DNA of 64,000 nucleotides from Mactromeris polynyma. Taxonomy: Eukaryota; Mollusca; Bivalvia; Venerida; Mactridae. The notes beneath the pieces are model-generated. The model saw only the letters and a list, made by a program, of their open reading frames with translations, searched no databases and was not told the origin of the DNA. Location: positions 7,521,372-7,585,371 of the forward strand of contig JASFXZ010000027.1 of assembly GCA_032209605.1 (NCBI GenBank). Reading direction: 5' to 3'. Shown here one piece after another: positions 60,042-64,000 of this stretch (position 1 is its first letter; each line of letters begins with the position of its first letter). A program made the translations under genes and the position numbers.

Positions 60042-60829
60042 ATGGTACGGCTGACGGAAGTTCAAAGGGGTCAGGCTATTGCATTGCTAATGCAAGGTCA
60101 AATGCAACAACAGGTTGCTATGCAGTTCGGTGTGAATGTTACCACCATAGAACGTCTTGTCTGCGTCTGAGAGAAACCGGAAGGGTTGCCGACTGACCGC
60201 GATCGGGACGCCCGCGCGTAACGTCGCAACGTCAAGACAGGACTATTCGTCTTGCCCACCTGCGTAATCGCCACTTTACTGCCACTGAAACCGCTATAAA
60301 TACGGTAGGCAATCATAATCGCCACATTCACCCCTAAACTGTAAGGAATCGATTGCGCGAGGTTGGTCTGCAAGCACGTCGTCCTTACGTTGGTCTGCCT
60401 CTCACTCGTGCAAGTCGTGCGCATCCTGTCGTTTGGTAGGCGGCACATGCTCCCAGACGTTTTTTCAATGATGCAATGGATACGGGTCTTTTTCACAGAT
60501 GAGGCCCAGTTCACTCTTTTCAGACCGGACGGTCGACGTCGTGGGGAACACTTCGCCGACACTTGTGTTCTTAAGAGGGATAGGTTTGAGGGTGGTTCGG
60601 TTATGGTCTGGGGAGGGATATCTCACGGGGTGAAGTCACTGTGGTAGCCGGGAATTTAACCGCCGTAACATATAGGGATGAAAGCCTCCGCCCGGTTGTA
60701 GTTCTATTTGTGCAACAGCATCACCAAATTTCAAGCATGATAATGCCCGGCCCAATGTAGCCAGAATGTGTCAAAACTTTCTCGCAAACCATAACATTAA
60801 CCCACTCGACTGGCCACCGTACAGTCCAG
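60042..60829 (+). pseudogene. Tc1/mariner-type transposase, frameshifted and 3'-truncated
   Basis: It starts MVRLTEVQRGQAIALLMQGQ and QQVAMQFGVN (helix-turn-helix), then a basic GRPRVTSQRQDRTIRL linker, RVFFTDEAQFTLFRPDGRRR with the first catalytic Asp, GGSVMVWGGISHG, and, in another frame, HDNARPNVARM with the second catalytic Asp and NPLDWPPYSP. At least three stops or frameshifts interrupt it. The gene is cut off after the PYSP motif, losing the last catalytic Glu/Asp region. The sequence that follows (60828 on) is a different repeat. Confidence 0.85.
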
Positions 60830-61010
60830 GGGGGCGTTTTATCAACGTGTCTTACGACGTTTTTTGTCGTAAGTCTGTCGTAAGACGCCGAATCTACGAC
60901 AAGGGCGTTTTATCAACGTTTGTCGTAGGTAAGATGTCGTAACTTTGCCTATTTTTGTCGTAACTTTTAAGACAGGTCCGAGGCTGTCTTAGCGTGTCGT
61001 AACTCAAACA
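60830..61010. repeat. GTCGTAAG-rich repeat joined to the truncated Tc1 element
   Basis: GGGCGTTTTATCAACGT occurs at about 60834 and 60904, and TGTCGTAA or its inverse recurs at least eight times in 180 bp. It looks like the terminal and sub-terminal part of a DNA transposon; its partner end was not found. Confidence 0.5.
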
Positions 61011-61101
61011 AAAATGGCCGCCATGTGAGTCCGCTTCAAAGACATTTTAAGCATTTTCAACAAATAAAGCATAATTCGAATACTTTTGGGACGAAGTGTT
61101 A

Positions 61102-61213
61102 ATGACGGGTACGATAATTAACGAGAGGGAATCGCTTAAATGTGCTAAATGTAAACACAATTTAAGAAAAACAACTGAAATGCCTTCGCTGGATCCATGT
61201 CATTTTGACTCAG
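61102..61213 (+). CDS. Possible first coding exon, Cys/His-containing, unrecognised
   Basis: The frame begins MTGTIINERESLKCAKCKHN and continues LRKTTEMPSLDPCHFDS to a good donor (CAG|GTAATC). The spacing CxxC...DPCH could be half of a zinc-binding site. A translation-like ATGGCCGCCATG sits upstream at 61015 but ends in TGA. No second exon is found in the remaining 2.8 kb. It may be chance or part of the adjacent transposon. Confidence 0.2.
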
Positions 61214-64000
61214 GTAATCGCTTTGTTTTCTCTTCTTTTCATAGATAGATCAAAATCACGTCCCACACTTTGTCATGACATATTGAATTGATGCATTTTA
61301 CATTCAATAGCTGTCATTATTTCAATGGAGAATACTCCTTCATTGACTTCATTGACATGCCGAGAAAGCGCCAAGTTTACGTATTATTTCATTAACTTGT
61401 TCGTTTATAAAGCACTTACGTCAGTCATAAAATAAATGCATCTATTGATTTCATTTTCTGAGTTGTGTGAGGAATATCTGTAACGTGTTACTTATAGTTA
61501 GTAAAAAGTAAACATTACCCCACCCACTTGTATCTGACTTATCCGTTACTGTTGCTGAAAAGAAGACTTATTTTCAATTATTTATTAATAGTATGCAGTC
61601 ACTGAATGGCATATTTGTTCTATTGCTATATTCCCTTGACGGTCCCATTCACATAATATGTTACCAATATATACATGGATATTGGTCCCAGCAAAGGCCT
61701 AAATACTTATATTTAGGTATTTGGTCCCAGCCCTAATGTTTAGAACTGTGTTTTAGATCCTCCTCTTACCATTATACTATTATATGCACTGAAGTGATCT
61801 GTGTTGGAGGCTCTAATTTAGACATGCCTACTATTACTCATTTTATGTTACAACAACACCAGTCCTACTATCATGATACTCAGATATACTGGAATTAATG
61901 CACAATATATAAACAAGTTGTATTTTGTTTTAGAGTTCAATCATCAATGAGGTGCACCAGCACTCACATGATGTTTATATGTGTATTACATTATTGCAAT
62001 GTTCATTGTGTCATTAAAATGATGAAATTAATTTACAACACACTTCTTCATTGCAGATTTACATCCAGACAGAGCATACTTGTATGCATAATATAATGGT
62101 TCAATGTCATACCATGAAATAGAATCAAACACTCAATTAGATGTTTGTCTAAACAGGATATATGGTAAATATTATGCTTGAATGCAATAGTTCTTATAAA
62201 TAAAATTTAGCATTGATTGTATGAAATAAAATTCTTGGATGACAGTTCACTTTATAACTAAACATAGATAAATTACTTAAAATATATTCATTTAGCCAGA
62301 TTATGGTAAAAGTTGATATTTCTATTGAATAATGTACTGCTTGATATGAATTAATGAATTTAATTAATTGAATGTAAGTAATAAAAATAAATATCAAATT
62401 TGTGTATATTAATTATTTTCAGGTATGTACATATATGACCTGTTGGTTAATTGCAATGGACACAGGAACACATATGATATAAAATAAAGGAGCTTATACC
62501 ACACAAGGAAAATAGAGACACATCAATAGGAAATAATCAGCAAATCTGTCATCATACCAACACATGAGTAAATATGACTATAGTGTCAGTTATTGAATTT
62601 GTGACATTCAAATTTAAATTGCTGTTTAAGGTGATTCAACTTACATTAACATTTTAATGGAAACTTTACATTTTGTGTGATTAGTGATTATTGGATGGTT
62701 TAGCATTTCTATTGTCTTTATATTCCATATGATAAGCTGTATAATGATTGTAGTGTTTATTGCTCAGTACAGATAATGGTTATAAATGTGTCCTCTTGTA
62801 CACAAATATACATGTAGCAAGGTGGTACTTTCTACAGCCATGTCACAGGGATTTATTTGTGATTCTTCCGATATCTACTCAGTGGTCTGAACAAATTTTT
62901 ATCTCGACTTATTTGATAACACTTATATGGCCTAGAATGTTTTGAAATTGTACTGAAAATAAATGGATTTGCATTTCTTGGATATATGCATATTAACGCT
63001 CTATTACAATTACGGTAATGTTAAGTTTAAACAGTATCATTAAATATTATAGAGATTGTTTATGCTAGTTTTGTGCTTGTAAATGGAATCATTTAGATAA
63101 AATCAGGGACTATGACTGTGTTATTGTGAGTTCTAGATAAAAAAGAAAATATGAAATCATGTAGTAAAATGACAATCACATTTTTTTTAAAAAACATTCA
63201 ACCCCTACAATTATCTTTTTATTAGTTTAAACATATTTATTTGTCTAAATTGTCATGTAATATGCAATAAATACAGGATAATAAAATGCATGTAATAGAC
63301 AAGTGGATAGAATTGGAAGCTAAAGCTTATTGAAATTCTCTCCACTATCTTTTTATTGAAGGTAACTGATAACAAAGTGCACATGATATATAATTTAGTG
63401 ATGAAATGAAGACCTGTGAATATTTAATAAAAAAAGGATGAACCAGCATTTGTGTTTCTTGTATCATTTCTATGTATATTCTCAAACATTGTCCAAACAT
63501 CTTACATATTGTCCTCAACATTTGCACCTAGTAACATTTAATTGTCATGGACTGGGTTTAGATCAGAATTAAAGTCTCTATCAACAAATAAAACAGACAA
63601 TTAGCTACTTGGAACACATCAACATTGAATTTTATTTCTAGAACAGCAGACAACTTTTGGATAAATTTTCAGATTTTTTTAATAAGTTGGAAGAATATGA
63701 AAATGAATACACAGACTGCTATGGTCATACACATATTGTAGAAAAGGAAATGAGTTCAGGAATTGTCATATAATACATAATTACACAAGCCAATTACTGT
63801 TTTATGGAAAGTATTGTACACAAAGTTCCAACTGCCAACCAAACAATTGAGATTTGAAGCTTATTATGTATATTAAAGAATGGTTTTTGCTTAATGCAGA
63901 GACACAGGCATGCAAGCTGAACTTCTGTACATCCATACCATGTAGTAAACACTGTAGAATCAGGTCTGAATTTACTTCCTACACATATGAAAGCTACTTT
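61214..64000. other. AT-rich DNA to the window end, no gene seen
   Basis: About 2.8 kb with only short frames (60-67 codons) lacking domains or splice partners. No tandem array or transposon end recognised. Confidence 0.5.

Noticed and set aside
60098..60562. Minus-strand 154-codon frame
   Set aside because: Antisense of the Tc1-type transposase; the plus strand holds the recognisable motifs.

Overview
The window is animal nuclear DNA: AT-rich, with multi-exon genes, GT-AG introns and dense transposon relics. The mix of elements (a tRNA-headed SINE, bivalve-style palindromic MITEs, decayed non-LTR, Harbinger and Tc1 copies, many minisatellites) suggests a mollusc, most likely a bivalve. That is inference; no species was identified.

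Layout. (1) 88-1782, plus strand: the last three coding exons of an organic anion transporter (SLCO/OATP family). (2) 4315-10653, minus strand: the first seven coding exons of NAE1 (APPBP1), the regulatory half of the NEDD8-activating enzyme. About two thirds of that protein is not found in the window. (3) 10.9-14.1 kb: two short MITEs and a dead Harbinger transposon. (4) 15.2-56.7 kb, plus strand: three intact, tandem, four-exon paralogues (called here A, B and C) encoding four-helix membrane proteins of 259, 279 and 261 residues. Each has a glutamine-rich coiled-coil tail ending in PPxY (WW-domain ligand) motifs. They are the main content of the window, and I do not recognise them as a named family; the topology is CD20/MS4A-like. 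(5) 57-64 kb: a broken Tc1-type transposase, transposon ends and otherwise unremarkable AT-rich DNA.

The paralogues record their own history. A and B share a TATA-less promoter with E2F-, CRE- and ETS-like sites, and share a dispersed repeat in intron 2. C lacks both and appears to start from an unrelated TATA-box promoter. All three carry the same 3'-flanking SINE, decayed in C. The likely branching is ((A,B),C). Around them are five tandem arrays (30, 38, 39, 41 and 97 bp units). The 30-bp array can be traced to a short direct repeat inside a dispersed repeat family (called R1 here), and it has grown right up to the exon 2 splice acceptor of gene A.

No RNA-seq or database comparison was possible. 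Exon boundaries come from splice-site consensus, reading phase and agreement between the paralogues.
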